Shown: positions 33,905-42,960, counted from the first letter of the stretch. The stretch: DNA of 64,000 nucleotides from an uncultured Oscillibacter sp. (GCA_934574045.1 CAKTMK010000005.1:1-64000); one strand, 5' to 3'. Translations and numbers: made by a program. The notes: generated by a model from the sequence alone, not told the origin.

Positions 33905-34775
33905 CGCTGCCGCCTCCTTCCTTCCGGGCGCGCAGGAAGGCGAACAGCCCCGGCCTGCGCTCCGCCGGCTCCCGCTCCTGCGGCAAAAGCTCGTTGCGCA
34001 GGATGTTTTCCAGCGTCTCGGCGATCAGGTGCCGCTTGAGCATCCCGCCGATGGCCACGGAGATGGAGCCGGTCTCCTCGGAGACGATCACCACCACGGC
34101 GTCGGAATTTTCGCTCATGCCGATGCCCGCCCGATGGCGCATCCCGAGATCCCGGGAGAGATTCACGTTCTTGCTCAGCGGAAGCATACAGCCCGCGCCC
34201 AGAACCCGCCCCTTGCGGACGATCACAGCGCCGTCGTGCATGGGCGCCTTGACGAAAAAGATGTTTTTAAGAAGCTCGTTGGAAACGTCCGCGTTCAGAA
34301 CGGTGCCGCTGCGCACCATGTCGTCCAGCAGGATCTCCCGCTCGAACACGATCAGCGCGCCGGTGCGGGATTTGGACATCTCCGTGCAGGCCAGGACCGT
34401 CTGGCCGATCATGCGCTCCAGCGTGCTCTCCGTCTCCGTCCGGGTAAAAAACAGGGCCAGACGGCGGCTGCCCACCTGCTCGAGCACGCGCCGGATCTCC
34501 GGCTGAAACAGGATGATGAGCGCCAGAACGCCCCATTCCACCATCCGGCCCATGATGTAGCTGATGCCGTTGAGGTGGAAGATCGTCGAGAGCCACAGCA
34601 CCGCCAGAAAGATCAAAACGCCCTTGAGCAGGTTCGCCACCCGCGAGGTCTTGACAAAATTCAGCAGCTTGTACAAAACGATGGCCATGAGCAGGATATC
34701 CAGAATATCCGTGACTTCGATCGTCATCAGATACCGGACGATCTCGCCCATCAGGACCGAGAGCCTTGCGCTCAC
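33891..34775 (-). CDS. cdaA: CdaA, membrane diadenylate cyclase
   Basis: Makes c-di-AMP, the second messenger for potassium, osmotic and cell-wall control. 294 residues: three N-terminal membrane helices (about 20-90) and a DAC domain with DGA (MHDGAVIV) and RHR (MRHRAGIG) catalytic motifs, then a Arg/Glu-rich tail. The start is uncertain: GTG 34775 (AAGGAAG 13 bases upstream) or ATG 34751. It is the first gene of a long leftward run behind a consensus promoter. Confidence 0.93.
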   Translation of the reverse strand: MSARLSVLMGEIVRYLMTIEVTDILDILLMAIVLYKLLNFVKTSRVANLLKGVLIFLAVLWLSTIFHLNGISYIMGRMVEWGVLALIILFQPEIRRVLEQVGSRRLALFFTRTETESTLERMIGQTVLACTEMSKSRTGALIVFEREILLDDMVRSGTVLNADVSNELLKNIFFVKAPMHDGAVIVRKGRVLGAGCMLPLSKNVNLSRDLGMRHRAGIGMSENSDAVVVIVSEETGSISVAIGGMLKRHLIAETLENILRNELLPQEREPAERRPGLFAFLRARKEGGGSDGEQ

Positions 34776-34869
34776 AGTAGCATCAGCTTCCTTCCCGGTT
34801 CCGGCGATGCCCCGGCCGCGCCGCTGTCCGCGCCGCGCAGAGAAACGCCCAAATTACAAGAATGCTTAC

Positions 34870-34898
34870 ATTATATAAAAAATACAGAGAGATTGCAA
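34870..34898 (-). promoter_or_regulatory. Consensus sigma-A promoter driving the cdaA operon
   Basis: On the minus strand, TTGCAA (34893-34898), 17 bp, TATAAT (34870-34875). It is the only clean promoter I see before the 18 genes from cdaA to rsgA. Confidence 0.8.
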
Positions 34899-34937
34899 GG
34901 TAAACAACGCCAAAATTCATAGTATGTTCACCGGTCT

Positions 34938-34965
34938 CCGGCCCCGCTGGCAAATGCGGGGCCGG
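34938..34965. other. GC-rich hairpin after the cysteine desulfurase gene
   Basis: CCGGCCCCGC, 8-base loop, GCGGGGCCGG. There is no T tract on either side, so it may be a Rho-dependent or mRNA-end structure. Confidence 0.4.
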
Positions 34966-35010
34966 GGTCCCCGCGTCCGTCCCTCTCCGGGCCGCGGAGG
35001 CCCCGGTCTT

Positions 35011-36147
35011 TCACGCCGTCCGTCCCCGGAGCGCCTCCGGCAGGACTGCCAGAAACCGGTCCACCTCCTCCGGCGTGTTGAACGCGGAAAAGCTGAGCCG
35101 GACCGTGCCGCTGTCCAGCGTCCCGGCGGTACGGTGCGCCAGCGGCGCGCAGTGCATCCCCGCCCGGACGGCCACGCCCGCCTCAGCCAGCGCGTTGCCC
35201 ACCAGCTCCGCGTCCTGCCCCTCCGGGACGAAGCTGAGAACGCCCGTCTGGGCGAACAGGTCCCGCCGGGCGCAGACGCTGACGCCGGGAATGCTCCGCA
35301 GGCCCTCCGATGCGCGCAGCGCCAGCTTCCGCTCGTGCAGGCAGATCTGCTCCAGCCCCCGTTCCCGTACGAATCGGACCCCGGCCAGCAGTCCGGCGAT
35401 GCCGGGGACATTGTGGGTCCCGGCCTCCAGCCGGTCCGGCAGGAAGTCCGGCATTTCCTGCTGGATGGAGACGCTGCCGGTCCCACCCTCGATGAGCGGA
35501 GCCGTCTCGGCCCGCCCGCAGCAGAGCAGAACGCCGGTCCCCTGCGGGCCGTAAAGCCCCTTGTGGCCGGGCATGGCGATGAACGCCGCGCCCAGCGCCG
35601 TCATATCCAGCGGCAGGACGCCGGCGGACTGGGACGCGTCCACGATCAGAGGAACGCCCCGCTCCCGGCACAGCGCCGCCACCTGCTCTATCGGCTGCAC
35701 CGCGCCGAACACGTTGGAAACGTGGGTGCAGATCACGGCGTCCACATCCGGCGTGATGGCCTTGTCAAAGGCCGCCGCCGTCATGTCCGGCTCAAACAGC
35801 GGCGCGGCGGCGACCCGGATGTCCGCGCCCAGCGCCGCCAGCGGGCGGGTCACGGCGTTGTGCTCATACCCGGAGATCACCGCTCTTCCGCCGTATGGGA
35901 CCAGACTTTTGATGGCAAGATTCAGCCCGTGGGTGGCGTTCATGGTGAATACCACCTGCTCCGGCTCCGGCACGTGAAACAGCTCCGCCAGCTCCGTGCG
36001 ACAGTCCAGCAGCATCTGCGCCGCGCGCATGGCCGCCGGATACCCGCCCCGGCCGGGGGAGCTCATCTCCCGCAGGGCCGTCTCCATCGCGCGGCCCACC
36101 GTCTCCGGCTTTTGAAAGCTGGTGGCCGCGCTGTCCAGATAGATCAT
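35011..36147 (-). CDS. Cysteine desulfurase / class V aminotransferase
   Basis: A PLP enzyme of 378 residues. It has MIYLDSAATSFQKPE at the start, NATHGLNLA, DASQSAG (PLP Asp/Gln), GHKGLYGPQGTG (Schiff-base Lys) and the Cys of GMHCAPLAH. The GTGVL and AGTHNVPGI segments fit the CsdA/SufS-like group that moves sulfur or selenium. ATG 36147 fits AGGAGG; the frame's TTG at 36153 overlaps it. A DUF3343 (predicted Se/S carrier) gene lies upstream, which suggests a shared persulfide or selenium pathway. Confidence 0.88.
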   Translation of the reverse strand: MIYLDSAATSFQKPETVGRAMETALREMSSPGRGGYPAAMRAAQMLLDCRTELAELFHVPEPEQVVFTMNATHGLNLAIKSLVPYGGRAVISGYEHNAVTRPLAALGADIRVAAAPLFEPDMTAAAFDKAITPDVDAVICTHVSNVFGAVQPIEQVAALCRERGVPLIVDASQSAGVLPLDMTALGAAFIAMPGHKGLYGPQGTGVLLCCGRAETAPLIEGGTGSVSIQQEMPDFLPDRLEAGTHNVPGIAGLLAGVRFVRERGLEQICLHERKLALRASEGLRSIPGVSVCARRDLFAQTGVLSFVPEGQDAELVGNALAEAGVAVRAGMHCAPLAHRTAGTLDSGTVRLSFSAFNTPEEVDRFLAVLPEALRGRTA

Positions 36148-36210
36148 GGTCAACCTCCTCGAAAAAACTCAGATGCCGCGCAGCCCGGCGGCACAGCCGC
36201 CGGGCCTTGC

Positions 36211-36462
36211 TCAAAGGGAAAGCTCCCGATACGTTCCATTCTGGAGCTGATACAGCCGCATGGGGTCCAGCCCCGCGCCGCGCAGGATCGCCAGCGCGGG
36301 ACGCAGCGCGCCGCCGCTCAGCTCCACGGCGTAGGCGCAGCCCCGGTCGCTCAGCTCCCGGGGCGCGCGGAAGATGCGCGTCCGGATACCCGCCCCGGCC
36401 AGCGCCTTTTCCATCCGCTGCGCGTAGGTCACAGAGCGGGCGATGATCCAATATTGTTCCAC
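36211..36462 (-). CDS. DUF3343 protein, putative Se/S carrier
   Basis: 83 residues matching DUF3343 (PF11823, putative Se/S-carrier-like). It has one cysteine in RGCAYAVEL. The start is GTG 36462, seven bases after AGGAGG; the GTG at 36468 would touch that site. Its coupling to the cysteine desulfurase gene just downstream supports a sulfur/selenium relay role, which is inference. Confidence 0.8.
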   Translation of the reverse strand: MEQYWIIARSVTYAQRMEKALAGAGIRTRIFRAPRELSDRGCAYAVELSGGALRPALAILRGAGLDPMRLYQLQNGTYRELSL

Positions 36463-36587
36463 GGACACTCCTCCTCTCCCGCCAGCTTATGCGCCGCCGG
36501 GCAAAGCGTGCGTCCCAGTGCGGCCCCTTTCTCCGGCGGAGGACGCGGAAAGGCCCGCGGGGCAGGCGTCCCGCGGGCCGAAGCTCT

Positions 36588-37070
36588 CTATTCCTTTTCC
36601 AGAAGCGCCGTGGCCAGAGCCGCCATGCCGGAGCCGTCTCCGGTGAAGCCAAGCCCCTCCTCCGTGGTGGCCTTGACGTTGACCTGTTCCACGCCGATCC
36701 CCATGGCCGCGGCCAGATTTTCCTCCATCTGACGCCGGTAGGGCGCGATCTTCGGCCGCTGAGCGATCAGCGCCGCGTCCACGTTCACCACCGCGAAGCC
36801 GCGGCGGCGCAGAAGCGCCGTCACCTCCCGCAGCAGGCCGAGACTGTCCGCCCCGGCGTACCGGGGGTCCGTGTCGGGAAAGAGCTTTCCGATGTCCCCC
36901 AGCTTGGCCGCGCCGGCCAGCGCGTCCATCACCGCGTGGGTCAGCACGTCCGCGTCGGAATGGCCCAGCAGGCCCTTTTCCCACGGAACGTCTACCCCGC
37001 CCAGAATTAGCTTCCGGCCCTCCACCAGCCGGTGAACGTCATAGCCCTGTCCGATCCGCAGCGGCGTCAT
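36588..37070 (-). CDS. ispF: IspF, MECDP synthase
   Basis: Fifth enzyme of the MEP isoprenoid pathway, cyclising CDP-ME-2P. 160 residues with RIGQGYDVHRL (zinc Asp/His), GHSDADVLTHA and ATTEEGLGFTG. Its start overlaps the ispD stop (ispD and ispF are often adjacent or fused). Confidence 0.96.
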   Translation of the reverse strand: MTPLRIGQGYDVHRLVEGRKLILGGVDVPWEKGLLGHSDADVLTHAVMDALAGAAKLGDIGKLFPDTDPRYAGADSLGLLREVTALLRRRGFAVVNVDAALIAQRPKIAPYRRQMEENLAAAMGIGVEQVNVKATTEEGLGFTGDGSGMAALATALLEKE

Positions 37071-37795
37071 ATGCTTTCCTCCCGTCTGCGCAGGATCGCC
37101 TCCGCGAGGACCAGATCCAGCGGCGTGGTGATCTTCAGATTCTCCTCGTCTCCGTCCGTCAGGTACACGGTCTTACCCAGCCGCTCCACCGCGGAGCAGT
37201 CGTCCGTGAGCGCCGCGCCGGACTCCAGCGCGGACTGGAGCGCCGCCTTCAAAAGGCTGGCCTCGAACACCTGCGGCGTCTGCACCGCCCGCAGCGCGGC
37301 GCGGTCCAGCGTCTGCGTCACCTGCCCGTCCTGCGCGGTCTTGATCGTGTCCTTGACCGGGACCGCCGGCGCGGCCGCACCGCAGGCCGCGGCCTTTTCC
37401 ACCACGCGGTCGATCAGCTCCGGCGTCACCAGCGGCCGCGCGCCGTCCTGAACAGCCAGCAGCTCCGTCCGTTCGTCCGCCTCCAGCGATGCCAGCAGCA
37501 CGGAGTGCTCCCGGTTCTCGCCGCCCCGAACCACCTTTGCGCACTTGCTGATCCCGTAAGTACGGCAAAGCTCGGAAAACGGAAGGATATCCGCCTCCCG
37601 CGCGGCCACCACGATGGCGTCCACCCGCTGCGCCCGCTGGAGCGCCATCAGCGTCCGGGCAAGGACCGGCGTGCCGTCCAGCGGCTCGAGCAGCTTGTTG
37701 ATCCCCTCCCCCATCCGGGAGGAGCTTCCCGCCGCGGCGACGACCGCAGTGCAGTACGGACGCCGCGCGTCCCTGAGACGATGAAAAAGGCCCAT
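37067..37795 (-). CDS. ispD: IspD, CDP-ME cytidylyltransferase
   Basis: Third MEP-pathway enzyme. 242 residues with the CTP-binding AAAGSSSRMGEGINK motif, VQDGARPLVT and VKDTIK. ATG 37795 is preceded by AAAGGAGAA; the longer frame to 37969 is not needed. It carries ~10 extra basic residues before the usual start of the fold. Confidence 0.94.
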   Translation of the reverse strand: MGLFHRLRDARRPYCTAVVAAAGSSSRMGEGINKLLEPLDGTPVLARTLMALQRAQRVDAIVVAAREADILPFSELCRTYGISKCAKVVRGGENREHSVLLASLEADERTELLAVQDGARPLVTPELIDRVVEKAAACGAAAPAVPVKDTIKTAQDGQVTQTLDRAALRAVQTPQVFEASLLKAALQSALESGAALTDDCSAVERLGKTVYLTDGDEENLKITTPLDLVLAEAILRRREESI

Positions 37796-37917
37796 GCCGT
37801 TCTCCTTTCCTGCGCGCGGTCCGCGCCCGTTCCAGCGGAGTGCGCTCCGCTGCTTACGATTCATTATAGCACGCCCGGCCTGCCCGCACAACCCTGCGCG
37901 GCCGCCGGATACCGACG

Positions 37918-37953
37918 AAAAAGGACCGTCCCCCGCGTACCCGCGGGAGACGG
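37918..37953 (-). terminator. Terminator after the CoA-transferase gene
   Basis: A ~12-bp GC-rich stem (37926-37953) with minus-strand TTTTT at 37918-37922. Confidence 0.75.
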
Positions 37954-37969
37954 CCCGAACAGCTTGCAA

Positions 37970-39316
37970 TTACTTCTTGTTGGAACGGCGCCAGATGTGC
38001 ATCTTCTCCGCCTCGGCGATCAGCTCGTCGCGGAACTGAGGATGGGCGATGTTGATGATGGACTCCGCCCGCTGCCAGGTGGTCATGCCCTTCACGTTCA
38101 CCTTGCCATACTCCGTCACGAGGTAGTGCAGGTTCGCGCGGGTGGCGGTGACGATGGAGCCTTCCAGCAGCGTGGGACGGATGCGGGACTTCAGCTCACC
38201 GGTCTTCTTGTCTTTGAACGCGGAGGAGCAGCAGATGAAGCTCTTGCCGCCCTTGGAGAGGTACGCGCCCATCACGAAATCCAGCTGGCCGCCCGCACCG
38301 GAGATGTGGTTGGTGCCGGAGGATTCGGAGGAGACCTGACCGAACAGGTCGATATCCACCGCGCCGTTGATGGAGATGAAGTTGGGGATCTGAGAGACGC
38401 GGGTCACGTCGTTGACATAATCCACCGGAGCGGCCATGCACTCGGGGTTGCCGTCCAGGAAGTCATACAGCTTCCGGGTGCCGGCGGCAAAGGCATAGGT
38501 CTGGCGGCCCTTGTCAAAGGGCTTGTGGACGCCGGTGATTTTGCCGGCCTTGGCCATGTCCACGAACGCGTCCACGTACATCTCGGTGTGAACGCCCAGA
38601 TCCTTCAGGTCGGACTCGGCGATCATCTTGCCCACCGCGCCCGGCATCGCGCCGATGCCCAGCTGGAGGCAGGCGCCGTCGGGGATCTCCTCCATGACCA
38701 GCTTTGCGACGGCAATGTCGATGTCGCTGGGGTTGACGGGGCCGCCCATTTCCTCCAGCGGCTTGTTGTCGCCCTCGACGATCATGCTCACGTCGTCGAT
38801 ATGTACGCAGTTTTCAAACCCGCCGAAGCAGTACGGCATGGCGGTATTGACCTCCACGATAATGCACTTCGCCCGCTCGCAGGCGGCCTTCAGGTGCGTG
38901 CCGTTGGGGCCGAAGTTGAACCAGCCGTGGTTGTCCATGGGCGCGACCTGAAGCATCAGAACGTCGATGTCCTCCAGATTCTCGCGGTAATAGCGGGGCA
39001 GCTCGGAATAGCGGATGGGGGTGTAGAACGCCAGCCCCTCCTTAATCATCTTCCGCTCGATGCCGCTCATGTGCCAGGAGTTCCATGTGAAATGATCTGC
39101 CGCATTGGGAATATCCGCAATGGCGGGCCGGTGCGTCAGAATGCCGCCGCGGACTTTCACGTCGGTCAGCTCGCCCATGCGGCGGGCCAGCGCCTTATCC
39201 AGCACGTCCGGCGAGCAGACGCACCAGCCGTAATCCACCCAGTCGCCGGATTTGACGACCTTCACGGCCTCGTCCGCCGTGGTCAGCTTCTGCTTATAGA
39301 TCTCCTGATAGCTCAT
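37970..39316 (-). CDS. Butyryl-CoA:acetate CoA-transferase-like enzyme
   Basis: Family I CoA-transferase (acetyl-CoA hydrolase/transferase family), 448 residues. The probable catalytic Glu is E245 in HTEMYVDA; the SGTNHISGAGGQLDFVMGA and LVTEYGKVNVKG blocks are those of butyryl-CoA:acetate and 4-hydroxybutyrate CoA-transferases. The C-terminus (RDELIAEAEKMHIW) matches the butyrate type. It would release butyrate and regenerate acetyl-CoA, the last step of butyrate fermentation. It is a single-gene unit with its own promoter and terminator. Exact acyl specificity is not readable. Confidence 0.88.
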   Translation of the reverse strand: MSYQEIYKQKLTTADEAVKVVKSGDWVDYGWCVCSPDVLDKALARRMGELTDVKVRGGILTHRPAIADIPNAADHFTWNSWHMSGIERKMIKEGLAFYTPIRYSELPRYYRENLEDIDVLMLQVAPMDNHGWFNFGPNGTHLKAACERAKCIIVEVNTAMPYCFGGFENCVHIDDVSMIVEGDNKPLEEMGGPVNPSDIDIAVAKLVMEEIPDGACLQLGIGAMPGAVGKMIAESDLKDLGVHTEMYVDAFVDMAKAGKITGVHKPFDKGRQTYAFAAGTRKLYDFLDGNPECMAAPVDYVNDVTRVSQIPNFISINGAVDIDLFGQVSSESSGTNHISGAGGQLDFVMGAYLSKGGKSFICCSSAFKDKKTGELKSRIRPTLLEGSIVTATRANLHYLVTEYGKVNVKGMTTWQRAESIINIAHPQFRDELIAEAEKMHIWRRSNKK

Positions 39317-39373
39317 GATGAGAAGTTCCTCCCTTTTTCCGATATCCGTGCGCAGGCTTTAAAGATTGTCAAT

Positions 39374-39402
39374 ATTGTAACATATCAAATTCAGAAATGC
39401 AA
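39374..39402 (-). promoter_or_regulatory. Sigma-A promoter of the CoA-transferase gene
   Basis: On the minus strand, TTGCAT (39397-39402), 17 bp, TACAAT (39374-39379). Confidence 0.75.
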
Positions 39403-39438
39403 TCCATTCTGTGAAACCTGCGGTCATGTTTCGCCACT

Positions 39439-39453
39439 CGTTGTCAGACAACG
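39439..39453. promoter_or_regulatory. Possible operator upstream of the CoA-transferase promoter
   Basis: CGTTGTC-A-GACAACG, a perfect 7-bp-arm palindrome, 37 bp upstream of the -35 box. Confidence 0.4.
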
Positions 39454-39613
39454 TGATGCGTGGGCAGAGTTCGCAAAAATGTCGAAATTCCGGGATTTTT
39501 TGGCCCGATAACGCAAAAGAAACGGTGTGAAACGCGCCGCTCTCCTCGCTGCAGCGGAAAATATCCGCTATAATTTCGGCATTTTGACGAAGCCTTTTTT
39601 TCCCACCGTGGAA

Positions 39614-39660
39614 GAAAAAGCGCCGGAAACGCATCGGCGTTTCCGGCGCTCGGTTTTTTT
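39614..39660. terminator. Terminator of ispH-rpsA, bidirectional
   Basis: A perfect 14-bp stem (39619-39632 and 39637-39650) with loop ATCG, flanked by A-rich and T7 tracts on its two sides. Confidence 0.9.
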
Positions 39661-39675
39661 GTCTGCGAGTGCTTC

Positions 39676-41631
39676 TTACTCCGCGTCGGCGGGAGCTTCC
39701 TCCTCGGCGGCGGGCGTCAGCAGCGCGCGGATGGACAGGGAGATCTTCTTCTTCTCCTCGTCCACGGCGATAATCTCAGCGTCCACTTCCTGACCCTCGC
39801 TGAGCACGTCGCTCGGCTTCTCAATGCGCCGGTCGGCAATCTGGGAGATGTGGATCAGGCCGTCCACGCCGGGAACGACCTCGGCAAACGCGCCGAAGGT
39901 CATCAGCTTGACGATGCGGACCTTGGCCACGTCGCCCACGTGATACTTGCTCATGAACACGTCCCAAGGATTGATGCTGCGGTCCTTCACGCCCAGAGAG
40001 ATCTTGCGCTTCTCGGGATCGTAGGAAATGACATAGACCTCCAGCGTGTCGCCGACCTTGCAGACCTCGGAGGGAGTCTTGATGCGGCTCCAGCTCAGCT
40101 CGGAGATATGTACCATGCCGTCCACGCCGCCGATGTCCACAAACACGCCGTAAGCGGTCATGGACTTAACGGTGCCGGTGTAGTGCTTGCCGACTTCGAT
40201 GTTGTTCCAGATCTCGTCCTGCGCGGCCTTGCGGGCCTCGTCCGTCACGGAACGGATGGAGCCGACCACGCGGCGGCGGGCACGGTTGACCTCGGTGATG
40301 CGCAGCTGGACCTTGGACTTGACCATGGTGGACAGGTCCGCGCCGCGGGGCATACCGCTCTGGGACGCGGGAACGAACACGCGCACACCCTTGACGGAGA
40401 CAACGATGCCGCCCTTGTTGACCTCAGTGACGACGCCCTCCATGATGGTCTTATCCTCGACGGCCTGCTCAATGTTCTCCCAGACCTTCACGGTGTCCAG
40501 ACGCTTCTTGCTCAACTCGGCATAGCCCTCCACGTCGTTGACGCGGACAATGTACGCCTCGATCTCATCGCCGACCTTGACGATGTCCTCCGGCTTGGCG
40601 TTGGGATCGTCGCTCAGCTCGCTGGCCTTGATATACGCGGCCTGCTTTGCGCCCACGTCCACCTGGACCTCAGTGGGGCCGACGGCCGTGACGATGCCGG
40701 TTACCTTTTCCCCTGTATTTAAAGTCTTGAAAGATTGATTCAGCAGTTCCTCGAAGGACTCCTCGCCGTTTTCAGCGGTCTTGATTTCTTCACTCATCGT
40801 TGCATATACCTCCTTAATGATGCCCGCAGGCGTAGAGGCGCCGGCCGTAAGACCTGCAACAGAGCAACCATTGAAAAAATCCGGCGAGAGCTCGTCCGCC
40901 CTTTCGATCTGAAGGACGCGCGGGCACCTCTCATTGCAAATTTCCGTCAAATGTTTGGTGTTGGCACTTCTACGGTCTCCCACCACAACCATCGCGTCCG
41001 CCTGTGCGGCGATTTCCGCCGCCTCAGACTGACGCCTATGCGTAGCATTGCATATTGTATCAAAGATTTTTACGTTTGTACACTGTTTTTTTAAGATTTT
41101 TACGGAAGTTTCAAAAAGTTCACGAATACAGGTGGTCTGCGCCGTCACTGTGATGGGGATCTCCCGCCGGGACGGGTCCTCCGCCAGCCACGCGGCGGCC
41201 TCCTCCGGCCCGCCGAAGATCAGCGGGTCGGCGCAGTAGCTGGCCACGGCGCGGATCTCTGGATGGTGCGGCTCGCCGATGATCGCGGCCCGGCGGCCCT
41301 CCCGCTCGGCCTGCGCGGCCAGCTTCTGGATGCGCAGCACGTTTGGACAGGCGGCGCTGACGCACCGCACGCCGCGGCTCTCCAGCTCCTCCACCACGTC
41401 CCGCCGCTCTCCGTGGGAGCGCAGCACCACCGTTTCGCCGCTGCGGATGTCCGCCGGGGACTCCGCCCGCCGGACGCCCAGCGCCTCCAGCTCCGCGATG
41501 ACCTGCGCGTTGTGGATGAGGTCGCCCAGCATCACGCAGCCGCCGCGCTCCGCCGCCGTCTTTTTCGCCAGCTCCACCGCGCGCTCCACTCCATAGCAGA
41601 AGCCGGCGCTCTTGGCCAGAAGCACTCTCAC
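39676..41631 (-). CDS. ispH: IspH-ribosomal protein S1 fusion
   Basis: 651 residues starting at GTG 41631 (GGAGGG eight bases upstream; overlaps the plsC stop as GTGA). Residues 1-280 are 4-hydroxy-3-methylbut-2-enyl diphosphate reductase: the three iron-sulfur Cys are in GFCYG, SAACPN and GLTAGAST-adjacent CSVAG, and TICNATHRRQ is a family block. Residues ~290-651 are four S1 RNA-binding domains (repeated VTGIV, GIVVSV, AYGVFVDIGGVDGMVHISEL, FGAFAEVVPGVDGLIHISQI). This fusion is known in Clostridia. IspD and IspF are encoded 2-4 kb away. Confidence 0.94.
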   Translation of the reverse strand: MRVLLAKSAGFCYGVERAVELAKKTAAERGGCVMLGDLIHNAQVIAELEALGVRRAESPADIRSGETVVLRSHGERRDVVEELESRGVRCVSAACPNVLRIQKLAAQAEREGRRAAIIGEPHHPEIRAVASYCADPLIFGGPEEAAAWLAEDPSRREIPITVTAQTTCIRELFETSVKILKKQCTNVKIFDTICNATHRRQSEAAEIAAQADAMVVVGDRRSANTKHLTEICNERCPRVLQIERADELSPDFFNGCSVAGLTAGASTPAGIIKEVYATMSEEIKTAENGEESFEELLNQSFKTLNTGEKVTGIVTAVGPTEVQVDVGAKQAAYIKASELSDDPNAKPEDIVKVGDEIEAYIVRVNDVEGYAELSKKRLDTVKVWENIEQAVEDKTIMEGVVTEVNKGGIVVSVKGVRVFVPASQSGMPRGADLSTMVKSKVQLRITEVNRARRRVVGSIRSVTDEARKAAQDEIWNNIEVGKHYTGTVKSMTAYGVFVDIGGVDGMVHISELSWSRIKTPSEVCKVGDTLEVYVISYDPEKRKISLGVKDRSINPWDVFMSKYHVGDVAKVRIVKLMTFGAFAEVVPGVDGLIHISQIADRRIEKPSDVLSEGQEVDAEIIAVDEEKKKISLSIRALLTPAAEEEAPADAE

Positions 41632-42278
41632 AGCGGCTTCCCTCCCACGGCCTGACCGCCCAGCGCATACGCCGCGGCCAGCACGCCGTCCGCCGCCTTC
41701 TGGATCTCCTCTGCCGTGCCGTGGCGGCCGGTGATCTGGGGCTGATACGGCTCGCCGAAGATGATCCGCGTCCGATGGAACAGCTTTTTCTCGCCGTCCA
41801 CAAACACGGGCACCAGCGTCGCCCCGGCCCGCACGCCGATCATCGCCACGCCGCCGTGGGCGTGGGCGGGAAGGCCGTCGGCGTATCCGACGCCGTTGCG
41901 GATGGTGGTCCCCTCCGGGAACATCAGCAGGTTGTCGCCGGACTTGATGGCCTGCAGCGCGGTCTTGACGGACTGGATGTCGCTCCCGCCGCGGTTGACG
42001 GGGAACGCCCCCACCTTGCGCAGGATCCAGCCCAGCACCGGATTGCGGAACAGTTCCTCCTTGGCCATGATGTGGAGCCGGTAATTGACCGGCAGCTTCA
42101 GCGCCACGAGGACGGGGTCCCAGTTGCTGGAGTGGTTGGGGCACAGGAGCGCACCGCTTTGTGGCAAACGTTCCAGCCCCTCCACCGTCACGGGGTGGAG
42201 GATGTCGGCGATCAGGCCGACCAGATAGTAAATGAACACGAAAAAGCGGTTCAGCGGCTTCATCTGATCCTGATTCAT
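41628..42278 (-). CDS. plsC: PlsC, 1-acyl-glycerol-3-phosphate acyltransferase
   Basis: 216 residues with the acyltransferase motifs NHSSNWD (catalytic His/Asp), GAFPVNRGG and FPEGTTI. It makes phosphatidic acid for membrane lipids. It lies between cmk and ispH-rpsA with four-base overlaps on both sides, so the three are cotranslated. The order cmk-plsC-ispH is conserved in Clostridia. Confidence 0.93.
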   Translation of the reverse strand: MNQDQMKPLNRFFVFIYYLVGLIADILHPVTVEGLERLPQSGALLCPNHSSNWDPVLVALKLPVNYRLHIMAKEELFRNPVLGWILRKVGAFPVNRGGSDIQSVKTALQAIKSGDNLLMFPEGTTIRNGVGYADGLPAHAHGGVAMIGVRAGATLVPVFVDGEKKLFHRTRIIFGEPYQPQITGRHGTAEEIQKAADGVLAAAYALGGQAVGGKPL

Positions 42279-42949
42279 TTCAGCTTCTCTCCGATCACCC
42301 GCAGGAGCGCGTCCAGGCTCCCCTGAAAATCAAGCTGCGTGGTGTCCACCTCCACCGCGTCCTCGGCGCGGCGCAGCGGCGCGGCGGCGCGGTGCGTGTC
42401 ATCCCAGTCCCGCTGGACGATCTCCCGCAGGACGGTTTCCTCCGGCTCCGGCGTTCCCCGCTGCTCCAGCTCCCGGCAGCGGCGTCTGGCCCGCTCCTGC
42501 GCCGAGGCCGTCAGGAAGATCTTCACGTCGGCCTCCGGCAAAACTACCGTGCCGATGTCCCGGCCGTCCATCACCACGCTGTTGGTCCGTGCCAGCTCCC
42601 GCTGCATATCCAGCAGGTACGCCCGCACGCCGGGGTGGGCCGAGACGGCGGAGGCATAGAGCGAGATCTCCGGCAGGCGGATCTCCTGCGACACGTCCTC
42701 CCCGTTCAGGAGCATATGCTGAAGCCCGTCGTCTCCGTACCGCAGCTCCACGTGCGTCTCCGGCAGGAGCGACAGCACCGCGGCCTCGTCCTTCGGGTCC
42801 GCGCCGGCGCGGCGGGCGGACAGACCGATGGTGCGGTAGATCGCGCCGGTGTCTACATATAAATATCCCTTTTCCCGGGCCAGCGCCCGGGCCAGCGTGC
42901 TTTTCCCCGCGCCGGACGGCCCGTCGATGGCGATGCTCACGTTTTTCAT
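42275..42949 (-). CDS. cmk: Cmk, cytidylate kinase
   Basis: Phosphorylates CMP/dCMP. 224 residues with P-loop AIDGPSGAGKST, DTGAIYRTIGL, and DGRDIGTVVLP. ATG 42949 is preceded by GGAG; the frame to 43015 has no site. It sits 12 bases after the flavoprotein gene end. Confidence 0.95.
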   Translation of the reverse strand: MKNVSIAIDGPSGAGKSTLARALAREKGYLYVDTGAIYRTIGLSARRAGADPKDEAAVLSLLPETHVELRYGDDGLQHMLLNGEDVSQEIRLPEISLYASAVSAHPGVRAYLLDMQRELARTNSVVMDGRDIGTVVLPEADVKIFLTASAQERARRRCRELEQRGTPEPEETVLREIVQRDWDDTHRAAAPLRRAEDAVEVDTTQLDFQGSLDALLRVIGEKLK

Positions 42950-42960
42950 TGCGATGCTCC

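Noticed and set aside
39359..39634. 91-codon minus frame between the CoA-transferase promoter and the rpsA terminator
   Set aside because: It overlaps a consensus promoter, an operator-like palindrome and a terminator; no family pattern.
39676..42144. An 822-codon minus frame over ispH-rpsA and plsC
   Set aside because: The first ~170 codons are a shadow of plsC; the real start is GTG 41631, with a ribosome binding site and overlap with the plsC stop.
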